Shown here piece by piece: positions 24,280-32,683 of a stretch of DNA of 64,000 bases. Location of the stretch: positions 27,663-91,662 of the forward strand of contig NZ_JAIQDG010000044.1 of assembly GCF_020037125.1 (NCBI RefSeq), in the 5' to 3' direction. A program made the translations under genes and the position numbers. Below the pieces are notes generated by a model. That model was given only the letters and a program-made list of their open reading frames with translations. It had not been told where the DNA came from and did not search any database. The number at the start of each line of letters is the position of its first letter. Position 1 is the first letter of the stretch. This DNA is from Myxococcus sp. RHSTA-1-4 (GTDB lineage: Bacteria > Myxococcota > Myxococcia > Myxococcales > Myxococcaceae).

Positions 24280-24906
24280 CTAGCGCCAGCGGCCCCGCGG
24301 CAGCATGGCCTGCGTGGCCCCGGGGCCCGGAAGCGGACGGACGCCTTCGATGAGGGCGTCCACGCTCCGGGTGACGTCGGACGAGGCCTGGGCCGGCCAC
24401 GTGGCCAGCATCATCAGCACGCGTCCGGGGCGGCCCTCGCGCACCGCCACCCGGCCCAGCACCGTGTCCCCCACCTGGAAGTCGAAGCCCACCGCGTCCT
24501 CGGACAGCGGAATGGGCGCGGGGTCCGTGGTGGTGAAGCCCGGCTGCTGGCGCAGCCCCTCCGTCAGCCGCTCGGCGAACTGCGTGGGAGACGCCACCGC
24601 CGGGGCCACCTGCAGCACCACCTGCGCCCCGGACGTGTTGTGGCGGAGGATGACGGGAATGGAGAGCCCCTCCGGCGTGCGCTCATTCGTCTCGTCGAGC
24701 TCCCAGTCCGCCGTGGGCCGGACGATTTCGAAGCCCAGGTCCTCGTCCACGTAGCGGCGGGCGGTGGAGTGGCTCACCGGCTCGGACTTCCCGGAGCCGC
24801 CCACGCCCTCGCCCCGGCCCGCCTCGGCCTTCACCGCCGGGCGCGAGCCGCCGCAGGCCGTGCACAGTGCCAGGACTCCCCACGCCAGCTTCCGCATCGC
24901 GCCCAT
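24280..24906 (-). CDS. Putative lipoprotein, unknown function
   Basis: 208 residues with lipobox LCTACGGS. A Gly/Glu-rich linker is followed by one globular domain of about 150 residues (YVDEDLGFEIVRPTADWELDE; AVGFDFQVGDTVLGRVAVRE) that resembles PsbP/DcrB-like folds of small bacterial lipoproteins, by eye only. It ends 4 bp from the convergent pepA stop. I do not recognise a specific function. Confidence 0.7.
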   Translation of the reverse strand: MGAMRKLAWGVLALCTACGGSRPAVKAEAGRGEGVGGSGKSEPVSHSTARRYVDEDLGFEIVRPTADWELDETNERTPEGLSIPVILRHNTSGAQVVLQVAPAVASPTQFAERLTEGLRQQPGFTTTDPAPIPLSEDAVGFDFQVGDTVLGRVAVREGRPGRVLMMLATWPAQASSDVTRSVDALIEGVRPLPGPGATQAMLPRGRWR

Positions 24907-24962
24907 GTCGCTCGTCCCCCGCCGTCAAGGCCGTGGACGCGAACGTGGGCACACAGGGGCGC

Positions 24963-26198
24963 CTAGGCCAGCCCTCCCTGGAGTGTGCGGTAGGTGTTGG
25001 ACAACCGCTCCGCCACCTCGGGAGGCAGGACGTTGCGCGCTGAAAAGAGCGCGTAGGAGACGATGGCGTCCAGCGCCTCCAGGGTGAGGGCCCGGCCCAC
25101 GGCCTCGCCCCCACCGGAGAGGTTGGCGCTCAGCCGCGCCACGTCCACGCGCCCGTCCGGGCCCAGCGTCACCCCGGCGTAGGCCTCCTCCAGGCCCGGC
25201 GGGGGCGCGTCCAGGAAGCCGCGCAGCAGGTCCACGTCCTTCCCCGCGTCGCGCAGCGCCCGGTGCACCAGGGACAGGAGCAGGTTGTAGCGCTCCTCGG
25301 CGGACAGCAGCTCCCAGGCCATGCCCTCCACCGCGGGCATGGGAGGCGGGGGCGGCTCGGCGGCCTTCACCACCAGGTTGCCGCCGCGCACGGCCTCGTC
25401 CAGCCACGTGTAGAAGCCGTAGTGCCCGCCCTCGTAGGCGGCGCGCAGCTCCTTCAGCGTGGCGCCCGCGCCCAGGCGCGCGAAGAGGGGCTCGTCACCG
25501 GGCGGCGTGCCTCCCGGCCCCGGCTCCACGCGCATGTCCTCCGGGAAGCGGCGGCGCAGGCGCGACACCTCCTCCGTCCGCTTGATTCCGGTGAGGACCA
25601 GGTCCCGCGTGCGCTCGGGCAGCTTCACCACGTCCGCCATGGGCGCCGGGCCCTCCACGAACAGGAAGCTGCCCTCCACCAATTCGAAGAGGCTGAGCAC
25701 CACCTCGCGCACCACGTACGTCATGGCGCCGTAGAGGCTGGCCTCGGACACCAGCCCCTCGGACGTCAGCACCTGGCCGATGCGCCGCGAGGGCGTCACC
25801 TTCGACAGGGCCTGCGTGAGCTGCGCCTGCTTGAGCAGCCCCAGGCGCACCAGCACCGCGCCCAGCCGCTCCCAGCGCTCCGTGGACGTCGCGAAGACCA
25901 CCTGCCCGTCCCGGAAGGACACCGTGCGGCGCACCGTGCCGTGCTGCACGGCCAGGAGGCCACTGCGGATGCCCGACAGGACGTGGGCGAAGACCTCCTC
26001 GATGGAGAGCGTGCCCAGGCTGCCGGCGAGGAAGCCGGAGTAGCCGGGCGACTCCTGGAGGAGCACCATCCCCTCGGGCCCGTGGTACCAGGCCCCGAGG
26101 GGACGGGATGCGGAGAGGCCAGCGGCAAGCGGCCGCTCCAGCTCGAGCGACGCCTGCTCACCGCTGACGCGGGGCGTGGCCTTGGGTTTTGGCGCCAC
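24963..26198 (-). CDS. DUF4388 domain protein
   Basis: 411 residues, soluble. Residues of about 55-250 match the DUF4388 (PATAN-like) architecture: FLAGSLGTLSIEEVFAHVLSG, GTVRRTVSFRDGQVVFATST, then a winged-helix-like segment (RLGLLKQAQLTQALSKVTPS) and FELVEGSFLFVEG. Such proteins are abundant in myxobacteria and usually belong to signalling or Ras-like GTPase circuits. The C-terminus (YNLLLSLVHRALRDAGKDVD) is helical and unassigned. It is followed downstream by the lipoprotein gene at 24906. Confidence 0.78.
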   Translation of the reverse strand: MAPKPKATPRVSGEQASLELERPLAAGLSASRPLGAWYHGPEGMVLLQESPGYSGFLAGSLGTLSIEEVFAHVLSGIRSGLLAVQHGTVRRTVSFRDGQVVFATSTERWERLGAVLVRLGLLKQAQLTQALSKVTPSRRIGQVLTSEGLVSEASLYGAMTYVVREVVLSLFELVEGSFLFVEGPAPMADVVKLPERTRDLVLTGIKRTEEVSRLRRRFPEDMRVEPGPGGTPPGDEPLFARLGAGATLKELRAAYEGGHYGFYTWLDEAVRGGNLVVKAAEPPPPPMPAVEGMAWELLSAEERYNLLLSLVHRALRDAGKDVDLLRGFLDAPPPGLEEAYAGVTLGPDGRVDVARLSANLSGGGEAVGRALTLEALDAIVSYALFSARNVLPPEVAERLSNTYRTLQGGLA

Positions 26199-26221
26199 CC
26201 GCCCTCCTCCCCTTTCCGCGA

Positions 26222-27322
26222 CTACTTCTTCGCGGTCTTCAGCTCCTCGTCGATGATGCTCTTGAACTCCTCGAACGGCTGCGCCCCGGACAGCAGGATG
26301 CCGTTGATGAAGAACGCCGGGGTGCCGGACACGCCGACCTTCTTGCCGTCCTCCAGGTCCTTCTGGACGGTGGCCGCCTTCTCACCCGAGTCCAGGCACT
26401 TGTCGAACTTCGCCGTGTCCAGCTTCAGGTCCGCGGCGTGCTGCTTCAGGTCCGGGACCTCCAGCTTCTGCTGGTTGGCGAAGAGCGTGTCGTGCATCTC
26501 CCAGAACTTGCCCTGGTCGCCGGCGCACAGCGCGGCCTCGGAGGCCTTCGGCGCCTGCTTGTGGAAGTCCAGCGGGAAGTGACGGAACACCAGGCGAACC
26601 TTGTCGCCGTACTCCTTCAGGACCTGGTCCACGGACGCGTTGGCGCGGCTGCAGAACGGGCACTGGAAGTCGCTGAACTCGACGATGGTGATGGGAGCAT
26701 TCTCCCCGCCGCCCTTCGCGGCGCCGGTGGCGGCCACCTGCTTGCGCTCGGCCGGCGGACGCGGCGGCTCGGGCAGGGTGATCTGGACGTTGGCGTTCTT
26801 CCGCAGCTCCGCGAAGAGGGCCTGGGCGCGCTCCTGCTTCGGCTGCTGCGTGAGGAAGTCCACGATCTGCGGCTTCATCTGCTCGTAGGTAGCCCCCGGC
26901 GGAAGCTGACCCTTGGCGCCCTCGAAGACCTCCTTGATGCGCTCCTCGGGGGGCGCCGGAACCTTGTCGTCGATCTCCGCCTTCAGGTACTGGTCCTGCG
27001 TCATGCCGCGCTTCTTCGCCTCGGCGTCGACCAGGGCCTCCGTCACCATGCCCTCGAGGCCGCGCTTGCGGAGCTGGTGCTTCTGCTTGTCCAGCTCGGA
27101 CAGGCGGTCCTGGATCTTCTCGTTGAGCTGCTTGTAGGTGATCTTCTGCCCGTCACCGAAGGTGGCGACCACGGTGTCGGGAGCGGGCTCCCCCGCGTTC
27201 GCCTGCTGCGCGGTGGCGGCGGGCCCCTGTGTGGTGGCCGGCGCCTTCTCCTTGTTGCAGCCTGCGGTGAGGGATGCCGCCAGGAGCGCGGCGAGGATGA
27301 CGCGGGTGGGACGGTTGAGCAT
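26222..27322 (-). CDS. Lipoprotein fusing a SurA-N-like domain to a DsbA-like thioredoxin domain
   Basis: 366 residues with lipobox SLTAGC. Residues of about 45-165 form a SurA/PpiC N-terminal chaperone-like helical region (KQLNEKIQDRLSELDKQKHQ). Residues of about 200-366 are a DsbA/thioredoxin_4 domain: ITIVEFSDFQCPFCSRANAS with the CPFC redox pair and the cis-Pro loop VGVSGTPAFFINGILLSG. It probably assists periplasmic folding by thiol-disulfide exchange. Both parts look intact. Encoded 47 bp downstream of lpxC. Confidence 0.9.
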   Translation of the reverse strand: MLNRPTRVILAALLAASLTAGCNKEKAPATTQGPAATAQQANAGEPAPDTVVATFGDGQKITYKQLNEKIQDRLSELDKQKHQLRKRGLEGMVTEALVDAEAKKRGMTQDQYLKAEIDDKVPAPPEERIKEVFEGAKGQLPPGATYEQMKPQIVDFLTQQPKQERAQALFAELRKNANVQITLPEPPRPPAERKQVAATGAAKGGGENAPITIVEFSDFQCPFCSRANASVDQVLKEYGDKVRLVFRHFPLDFHKQAPKASEAALCAGDQGKFWEMHDTLFANQQKLEVPDLKQHAADLKLDTAKFDKCLDSGEKAATVQKDLEDGKKVGVSGTPAFFINGILLSGAQPFEEFKSIIDEELKTAKK

Positions 27323-27369
27323 ATCCCGCCGACTTAATCGAGCTTGACCGGACCTGCAAGGAATCTACT

Positions 27370-28314
27370 TCAAGCGACCAGGGGCTCCAGCTCCAGCGCG
27401 CCCGCCATGCCGGTGAAGCCCAGGTCCAGCCCCTCCAGCTCGCGGCGGCGGGCGGGGACAATCTCGTAGCAGCTCGGATCCGAGAGCACCTTGCGCACCA
27501 GCTTGTGGTTGAGCGCATGGCCCGTCTTGTACGCCGTCATGTGCCCGATGACCGGGCGGCCGAACAGCGACACGTCGCCGATGGCGTCGAGAATCTTGTG
27601 CCGCACGAACTCGTCCGGGAAGCGCAGCCCGTCCGGGTTGAGGATGGAGACCTCGTCCACGACGATGGCGTTCTCCAGCGAGCCGCCGCGCGCCAGGCCC
27701 AGCTGCTTCAGCTTCTCCACGTCGCGGAGGAAGCCGAAGGTGCGCGCGCGGGAGATTTCGCGCGAGAAGTCCCGGTCGCTGAAGTCCAGGTCGAAGGCCT
27801 GGCCCTGGATGACGGGGTGCTCGAAGTCGATGGTGCAGCTGATGCGGAACTGCCTGGACGGGGTGAGCGAGGCCTGCTTGTCACCGTCCACCACGGACAC
27901 CGGCTTGCGGATGACGAGCAGCTCCTTGGGCGCGTCCAGCTCGCGGATGCCGGCGTCCTGGATGAGCGCGGCGAACGGGGCGGCGCTGCCGTCCATGATG
28001 GGCACTTCCGGCCCGTCCAGCTCCACGCGGACGTTGTCGATGCCCAGGCCGGCCAGCGCCGACATGAAGTGCTCCACCGTGCCCACGCGCACGCCGTCGC
28101 GGCCCAGCGTGGTGGCCAGCGACGTGTCCACCACGTAGTCCGCCAGGGCGGGGATGCTCACCGGCCGCGGCAGGTCCGTGCGCACGAAGACGATGCCATG
28201 ACCGGCGGGCGAGGGACGCAGGGTCAGCGTCACCTTCGCGCCGGAGTGGAGACCCACTCCCTGCAGGCTGGCAGTCTTGGAAACAGTGCGCTGGTTGTAG
28301 GAGGACGGTCGCAT
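27370..28314 (-). CDS. lpxC: UDP-3-O-acyl-N-acetylglucosamine deacetylase
   Basis: 314 residues from MRPSSYNQRTVSKTASLQGV; an in-frame upstream ATG at 28407 would add an N-terminus unlike the family. It catalyses the committed step of lipid A synthesis. Zinc ligands are present in VGTVEHFMSALAGLGIDNV and in RHKILDAIGDVSLFG, and the general-acid His is in GHALNHKLVRK. The product-defining GVGLHSGAKVTLTL motif is near the N-terminus. Complete and standard in length. Confidence 0.95.
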   Translation of the reverse strand: MRPSSYNQRTVSKTASLQGVGLHSGAKVTLTLRPSPAGHGIVFVRTDLPRPVSIPALADYVVDTSLATTLGRDGVRVGTVEHFMSALAGLGIDNVRVELDGPEVPIMDGSAAPFAALIQDAGIRELDAPKELLVIRKPVSVVDGDKQASLTPSRQFRISCTIDFEHPVIQGQAFDLDFSDRDFSREISRARTFGFLRDVEKLKQLGLARGGSLENAIVVDEVSILNPDGLRFPDEFVRHKILDAIGDVSLFGRPVIGHMTAYKTGHALNHKLVRKVLSDPSCYEIVPARRRELEGLDLGFTGMAGALELEPLVA

Positions 28315-28796
28315 GTCGGTGTTGCCTCGTGGCTGCTCGGTACCGCGGGACTGCCTGTCTGCCGGTCCAGGCCCCGCCGGAAGGACCTGGAAACGTTCAT
28401 CAGTCATCTGACGCGACGCACTGATTCAGCAATCGGCATGCCACACCCGTGTGACAGGGGCCGCGGAGCCGGAGGGGTGAAAGTGAAGACAACCCCTTGA
28501 AACGACTCGGCTTTCTGGTGCGTCGTGGTGGGCGCCGGTTCCGGCCTGGCGCCCGCCCCCCGTATGAAGCCCGGTGATTCCTCCCGATACCGCGACACCG
28601 ATGTCCGGGATTTGGCAAAGCCCGGAATCCGCGTCCCCTTCACCTCGACTCGCCGGAGCCCGGCGTGTCATCCATGCAACAGGGGCGCGTCAATAGCGCA
28701 AGGAACCGGCTGGACGCAAACGCGGCGCGGCAATCACCCCGCGTGAGGGCGGCGGCGCACGATGCGTGGGTGAGGTAGGGCGCCGGTGTCCTGCCC
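28315..28796. other. 482-bp intergenic region upstream of lpxC
   Basis: No frame here has the third-position GC bias of the neighbouring genes or recognisable similarity. It should hold the lpxC promoter and the 3' end of the gene ending at 28797. Short self-complementary runs (for example GCCGGTTCCGGC near 28534) are present, but none looks like a clear terminator. Confidence 0.5.
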
Positions 28797-30272
28797 CTAG
28801 CGGGCGGCGGCGGAGAGGAAGCGGTCCCGGAGGGCCTCCGCCTCCTGCCGGTCGAAGCCGCGGCCCTGGAGGAGCGTGCGGCGGCTGACGGCGTGGAAGG
28901 TGGACTCCAGCGTCTGGACGAAGCGGCGCAAATCTTCCGCGAGGCGGGCGCGGATGCCGGGCCCTTCCGGGGGCCAGGGCAGCTCCACCAGCAGCGAGGT
29001 GAAGCGGTCGAAGGCGTCGTAGTCCGCGTAGCGCAGGAGCTGGTAGCCGCCGTCGTGGAAGTAGGCGAGGAAGGACTTGAGGGCGTCCAGCGCGCGCTCG
29101 GCGGCGGGCACGTCCTCGGCGCGCAGGTGGCCTTCCGCCGCGCGGCACAGCTGGGCGTAGACCCACAGGTCCTTGCGCAGCCGCAGCGCGGCGTCCTGGG
29201 GGCTCATCAGCTCGTCGAAGACACCGTCCGTCAGGCCGCCGTTGGGAGCGAGCGTCTCCACCAGCACCACCACCTGGGTGCGCAGCACCGTGGTGAAGGC
29301 GGCGGCGGCGCGGGCGGGGGCCTCCGGGTCCCGGTCCAGGTTGACGAGCACCTCGCGGGCCACGCGCTCCGTCTCCCGGGCGATGTCGCGCGCGGCGCGC
29401 AGCGTGGCGGCCTGGAGCGCCTTGGAGCCCGCCCTGGGCGACAGCTCCGAGTGCATCCACGACGCCAGCGAGTTGGCCTCGCTGCGCACCAGCGCCAGCA
29501 GCACGCGCACGCGGCGCGGGTACGGCGGCTGTCCCTCCGCGTCCACGTAGGCCAGGTAGTGCAGGAGGCGGAAGAGGCCGAGGAAGGCGGTGGCGAAGAG
29601 GACGCGCTGCTCCTCCGCGAGCGAGGCCAGCGTGTCCAGCAGGCGCACCGAGCGCAGCCGGTCGTACTCGACGCGGAACTCCAGCGGGCGGAAGGGGCGG
29701 AAGTAGCGGTTGAGGACGATTTCGCGCAGGGCCAGCTTGCCCACGTCCTGGAAGAGGCCGAGGTTGGCCACCGGCAGCTTCAGCAGGTGGTCCAGCAGGT
29801 TCTTCAGCGCGTCGAAGGCCTCGCGCAGCACGAAGAGGCTCTCCGGCGGCGTCTCCTGGTCCAGCTCCTCCTCGATGAGGGCGCGCCGGATGCGGTCGTC
29901 CGCGAGCTGGGTCTCCACGTACTTGCGGAAGACCATCTTCTGGTCGCTGTCCGGGTCCTGCAGGTGCCGGGCGACGCGGATGGCGCGGTCCATGGCGTCG
30001 CGCACGTCCGCCAGCTCCTCGTGGAAGTCGCGGGTGACGAGCGGCCGGCCTCCCGCGTCCACCACGGTGTTGAGGTTGAGGTAGCGCTCCACCGCGCGCA
30101 GGAGCATCTCGAACTCGAAGAGCAGCTCCTCACGGCCCTCCACGGGCACGCCGCGCAGCCAGCGCTCGCGCTCGGCGAGGAAGCCCGCGCGCGACGTCTG
30201 CGACGCGCGCATCAGGTCCCCGTAGAAGTCACGGCCAGAGGCGGAGGTGATGGGAGGAGTGGCGGAGTCCAT
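28797..30272 (-). CDS. Conserved hypothetical helical protein
   Basis: 491 residues from MDSATPPITSASGRDFYGDL, chosen because the upstream extension is an out-of-frame reading of ruvB. Entirely soluble and alpha-helical, with many Leu/Ala/Arg-rich helices (LLFEFEMLLRAVERYLNLN; QVVVLVETLAPNGGLTDGV). No signal peptide, membrane segment or catalytic motif was seen. It begins 19 bp after the ruvB stop on the same strand, so cotranscription is likely. I do not recognise the family. Confidence 0.8.
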   Translation of the reverse strand: MDSATPPITSASGRDFYGDLMRASQTSRAGFLAERERWLRGVPVEGREELLFEFEMLLRAVERYLNLNTVVDAGGRPLVTRDFHEELADVRDAMDRAIRVARHLQDPDSDQKMVFRKYVETQLADDRIRRALIEEELDQETPPESLFVLREAFDALKNLLDHLLKLPVANLGLFQDVGKLALREIVLNRYFRPFRPLEFRVEYDRLRSVRLLDTLASLAEEQRVLFATAFLGLFRLLHYLAYVDAEGQPPYPRRVRVLLALVRSEANSLASWMHSELSPRAGSKALQAATLRAARDIARETERVAREVLVNLDRDPEAPARAAAAFTTVLRTQVVVLVETLAPNGGLTDGVFDELMSPQDAALRLRKDLWVYAQLCRAAEGHLRAEDVPAAERALDALKSFLAYFHDGGYQLLRYADYDAFDRFTSLLVELPWPPEGPGIRARLAEDLRRFVQTLESTFHAVSRRTLLQGRGFDRQEAEALRDRFLSAAAR

Positions 30273-30291
30273 GGCGCGGAAGAGTCTACTC

Positions 30292-31341
30292 TCAGAAGAG
30301 CATGCCCTGGGGCGTGGGCGGGGGGGGCTGCTTCTTGAAATACTGATAGGCCCGGTGCGTGGCCATGCGGCCCCGGGGCGTGCGCTGGAGGAAGCCCTCC
30401 TGCATGAGGAAGGGCTCGTAGACGTCTTCAATCGTGTCGCGCTGCTCGCCCACGCTGGCGGCGATGGTCTCCACGCCCACCGGGCCACCGCCGAACTTCT
30501 CGATGATGGTGAGCAGGATTTTCCGGTCCATCGCGTCCAGGCCGCTGGCGTCCACGCCCAGCCGGTCCAGCGACTTCTTCGCCAGCTCCAGGGTTATCTT
30601 CCCGTTGCCCTCCACCTCCGCGAAGTCGCGCAGCCGGCGCAGCAGCCGGTTGGTGATGCGGGGCGTGCCGCGCGAGCGGGTGGCCACCTCGCGCGCGGCG
30701 TCCTTGTCCAGGGGGATGCCGAGGATGCGCGCGGAGCGGTGGAGGATGAGCTCCAGCGCCTTCGGGTCGTAGTACTCCAGGCGCTCTTGAATCTGGAACC
30801 TGTCCCGCAGCGGCGAGGTGAGCAGACCGGTGCGCGTGGTGGCGCCGATGAGCGTGAAGGGCGGCAAATCTATCTTCATCGCCCGGGCGGCGGGCCCGGT
30901 GTCGATGGTGATGTCCAGCCGGAAGTCCTCCATGGCCGGGTAGAGGTACTCCTCCACGGCGGCGTTGAGGCGGTGGATTTCGTCGATGAAGAGGACGTCG
31001 CGGGCGTTGAGGTTGGTGAGCAGGCCCGCCAGGTCGCCCTTGCGCTCCAGGGCGGGGCCGCTCGTCACGTGGATGCCCACGCCCAGCTCGTTGGCGATGA
31101 TGTGCGCCAGCGACGTCTTGCCCAGGCCCGGGGGCCCGGAGAAGAGGCAGTGGTCCAGTGAATCCCCGCGGCTGCGGGCCGCCTGGACGTAGACCTTGAG
31201 CTTCTCCACCACGGGGCCCTGGCCCACGTACTCGTCGAACGAGCGCGGACGCAGGGAGGCCTCGAGCCGGACCTCATCGGGCTGGATTTCTTCCGAGAGT
31301 GTGTCGGTCTTCCGGGATTCGGACTTCCTCGCCATGACCAT
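30292..31341 (-). CDS. ruvB: Holliday junction branch-migration ATPase RuvB
   Basis: 349 residues from MVMARKSESRKTDTLSEE; the second ATG (31335) is an alternative. AAA+ motor: Walker A GPPGLGKTS, Walker B VLFIDEIHRL, sensor 1 LIGATTRTG and the arginine-finger region PLRDRFQ. The C-terminal winged helix (MDRKILLTIIEKFGGGPVG) binds DNA and ends PTPQGMLF. It works with RuvA and RuvC, which are encoded separately at 34.5-35.7 kb. Confidence 0.96.
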   Translation of the reverse strand: MVMARKSESRKTDTLSEEIQPDEVRLEASLRPRSFDEYVGQGPVVEKLKVYVQAARSRGDSLDHCLFSGPPGLGKTSLAHIIANELGVGIHVTSGPALERKGDLAGLLTNLNARDVLFIDEIHRLNAAVEEYLYPAMEDFRLDITIDTGPAARAMKIDLPPFTLIGATTRTGLLTSPLRDRFQIQERLEYYDPKALELILHRSARILGIPLDKDAAREVATRSRGTPRITNRLLRRLRDFAEVEGNGKITLELAKKSLDRLGVDASGLDAMDRKILLTIIEKFGGGPVGVETIAASVGEQRDTIEDVYEPFLMQEGFLQRTPRGRMATHRAYQYFKKQPPPPTPQGMLF

Positions 31342-31439
31342 CCGGAACCCTATACAGGAAGGCCGCGCGTGTCGCCGCACATCTGGCGGCGCTAGACTCG
31401 GACGGCCAGCAGGCCGAGCAGCCAGGGAGCGCGCGTCCC

Positions 31440-31580
31440 ATGAAGGGCCTCGTCTTCGACCTCTCCACCGCGAACGCCTGGCTGGCGGCCGGGCCGCCGC
31501 CTGCCCGGAGCGCCCCCTCCGGACTGTTCCGTTCTCGTCAAGCCCCCCTTCCCCCTGGCTCGCCACCAGGAGGCGATTGA
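31440..31580 (+). pseudogene. Possible remnant of an alcohol-dehydrogenase-like gene
   Basis: A 46-codon frame begins MKGLVFDLSTANAWLAAG, reminiscent of the N-terminus of myxobacterial zinc-type alcohol dehydrogenases, and then degenerates into a Pro/Ser-rich sequence before a stop. It lies between ruvB and the metallo-beta-lactamase gene. It may be a decayed leftover or chance similarity; the match is from memory of the family, so confidence is low. Confidence 0.3.
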
Positions 31581-31595
31581 GGCCAATCTCACGTC

Positions 31596-32675
31596 ATGAG
31601 CTCGAGCCCTGCGTTTCGTCCCCTCCCTTCCCTGGCTGGCGCGCGCGCCGAGTCCGTGCCGGGGGTGAAGTTGCAGAAGCTGCGCCGCGCGGCGCTGGAT
31701 GCGCGCGAAGCCTTCGTCCGGGAAGGCCCCGTGGCGGCGGTGGCCACCTGCGACCTCATCACCTTCCCGTACCCCGCGCAGTTCGCCTTCAGCGGGGCGG
31801 CGCTGTCCCCGGCGCCGTACGTGATGATGACCAACCGGATGCAGGTGGTGCAGTTCGTGGACCGCGAGGGCGAGCGGCGCACGCTGCTCTTCAACCCGTC
31901 GGACTACGAGAAGGGCTACGCGGCGCCCTTCTACCGCGCGCTGCGCGAGCGCTACGGCGCGTTCGTCTCCGACAAGGTGATGTCCACGAAGCACGGCTCG
32001 GTGCAGAGCCACCTGGCGTCGCTGGGGCTGACGCCCGCGGACGTGGACTACATCGCGTACGACCACCTGCACATCCAGGACCTGCGCGGCTGGCTGGGCG
32101 GTGACGGGATGCAGGCCTACTTCCCCCGGGCGCGGCTGCTGGTGCAGCGCGCCGAGTGGGAGATGGTGAAGGACCTGCACCCCATGCAGACGGTGTGGTT
32201 CGTGCCGGGCGGGGCCGAGGTGCCGAAGGAGCGCGTGGTGCTGCTGGAGGGGGACGTGTGGCTGGGCCAGGGCGCGGCCCTCCTCTGCACGCCGGGGCAC
32301 ACGCAGGGCAACATGTCGCTGGCGGTGGCCACCTCGCGCGAGGTGTTCGTCGTCAGTGAGAACGGCGTGGCCACGGAGTGCTACACGCCGCTCCAGTCCG
32401 CCATCCCCGGCGTGCGCCGCCATGCCGAGCACATGGGCTGGGAGGTGGTGCTCAACGGCAACACGCGCGAGAACTCCCTGGACCAGTACTCGTCCATGGT
32501 GGTGGAGAAGCTGTTCGCCGGCACGTCCGCGGTGGAAGGCGCGTTCGTCAACTTCCACCCGTCCTCACAGCTCACGACCCACCTGATGGCGCCGGCGCTG
32601 TCCCCCACCATCGTCCTGCCCGCGCCCAACTTCGGCGACATCCGCCCCACCCCCGCGTCCCGGCGCGCGGCGTAG
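31596..32675 (+). CDS. Metallo-beta-lactamase-fold hydrolase
   Basis: 359 residues, no signal peptide. The metal-binding motif HLHIQD in YIAYDHLHIQDLRGW fits HxHxxD, and the next ligand is in LLCTPGHTQGNMSLAV. A third His region is in AFVNFHPSSQLTTHLM. About 120 extra N-terminal residues (VATCDLITFPYPAQFAFSG) precede the first motif. Broad superfamily of thioester, lactone and phosphoester hydrolases; the substrate cannot be predicted. It ends 8 bp from the convergent ELW-repeat gene. Confidence 0.85.
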   Translation: MSSSPAFRPLPSLAGARAESVPGVKLQKLRRAALDAREAFVREGPVAAVATCDLITFPYPAQFAFSGAALSPAPYVMMTNRMQVVQFVDREGERRTLLFNPSDYEKGYAAPFYRALRERYGAFVSDKVMSTKHGSVQSHLASLGLTPADVDYIAYDHLHIQDLRGWLGGDGMQAYFPRARLLVQRAEWEMVKDLHPMQTVWFVPGGAEVPKERVVLLEGDVWLGQGAALLCTPGHTQGNMSLAVATSREVFVVSENGVATECYTPLQSAIPGVRRHAEHMGWEVVLNGNTRENSLDQYSSMVVEKLFAGTSAVEGAFVNFHPSSQLTTHLMAPALSPTIVLPAPNFGDIRPTPASRRAA

Positions 32676-32683
32676 CGCGGGCC

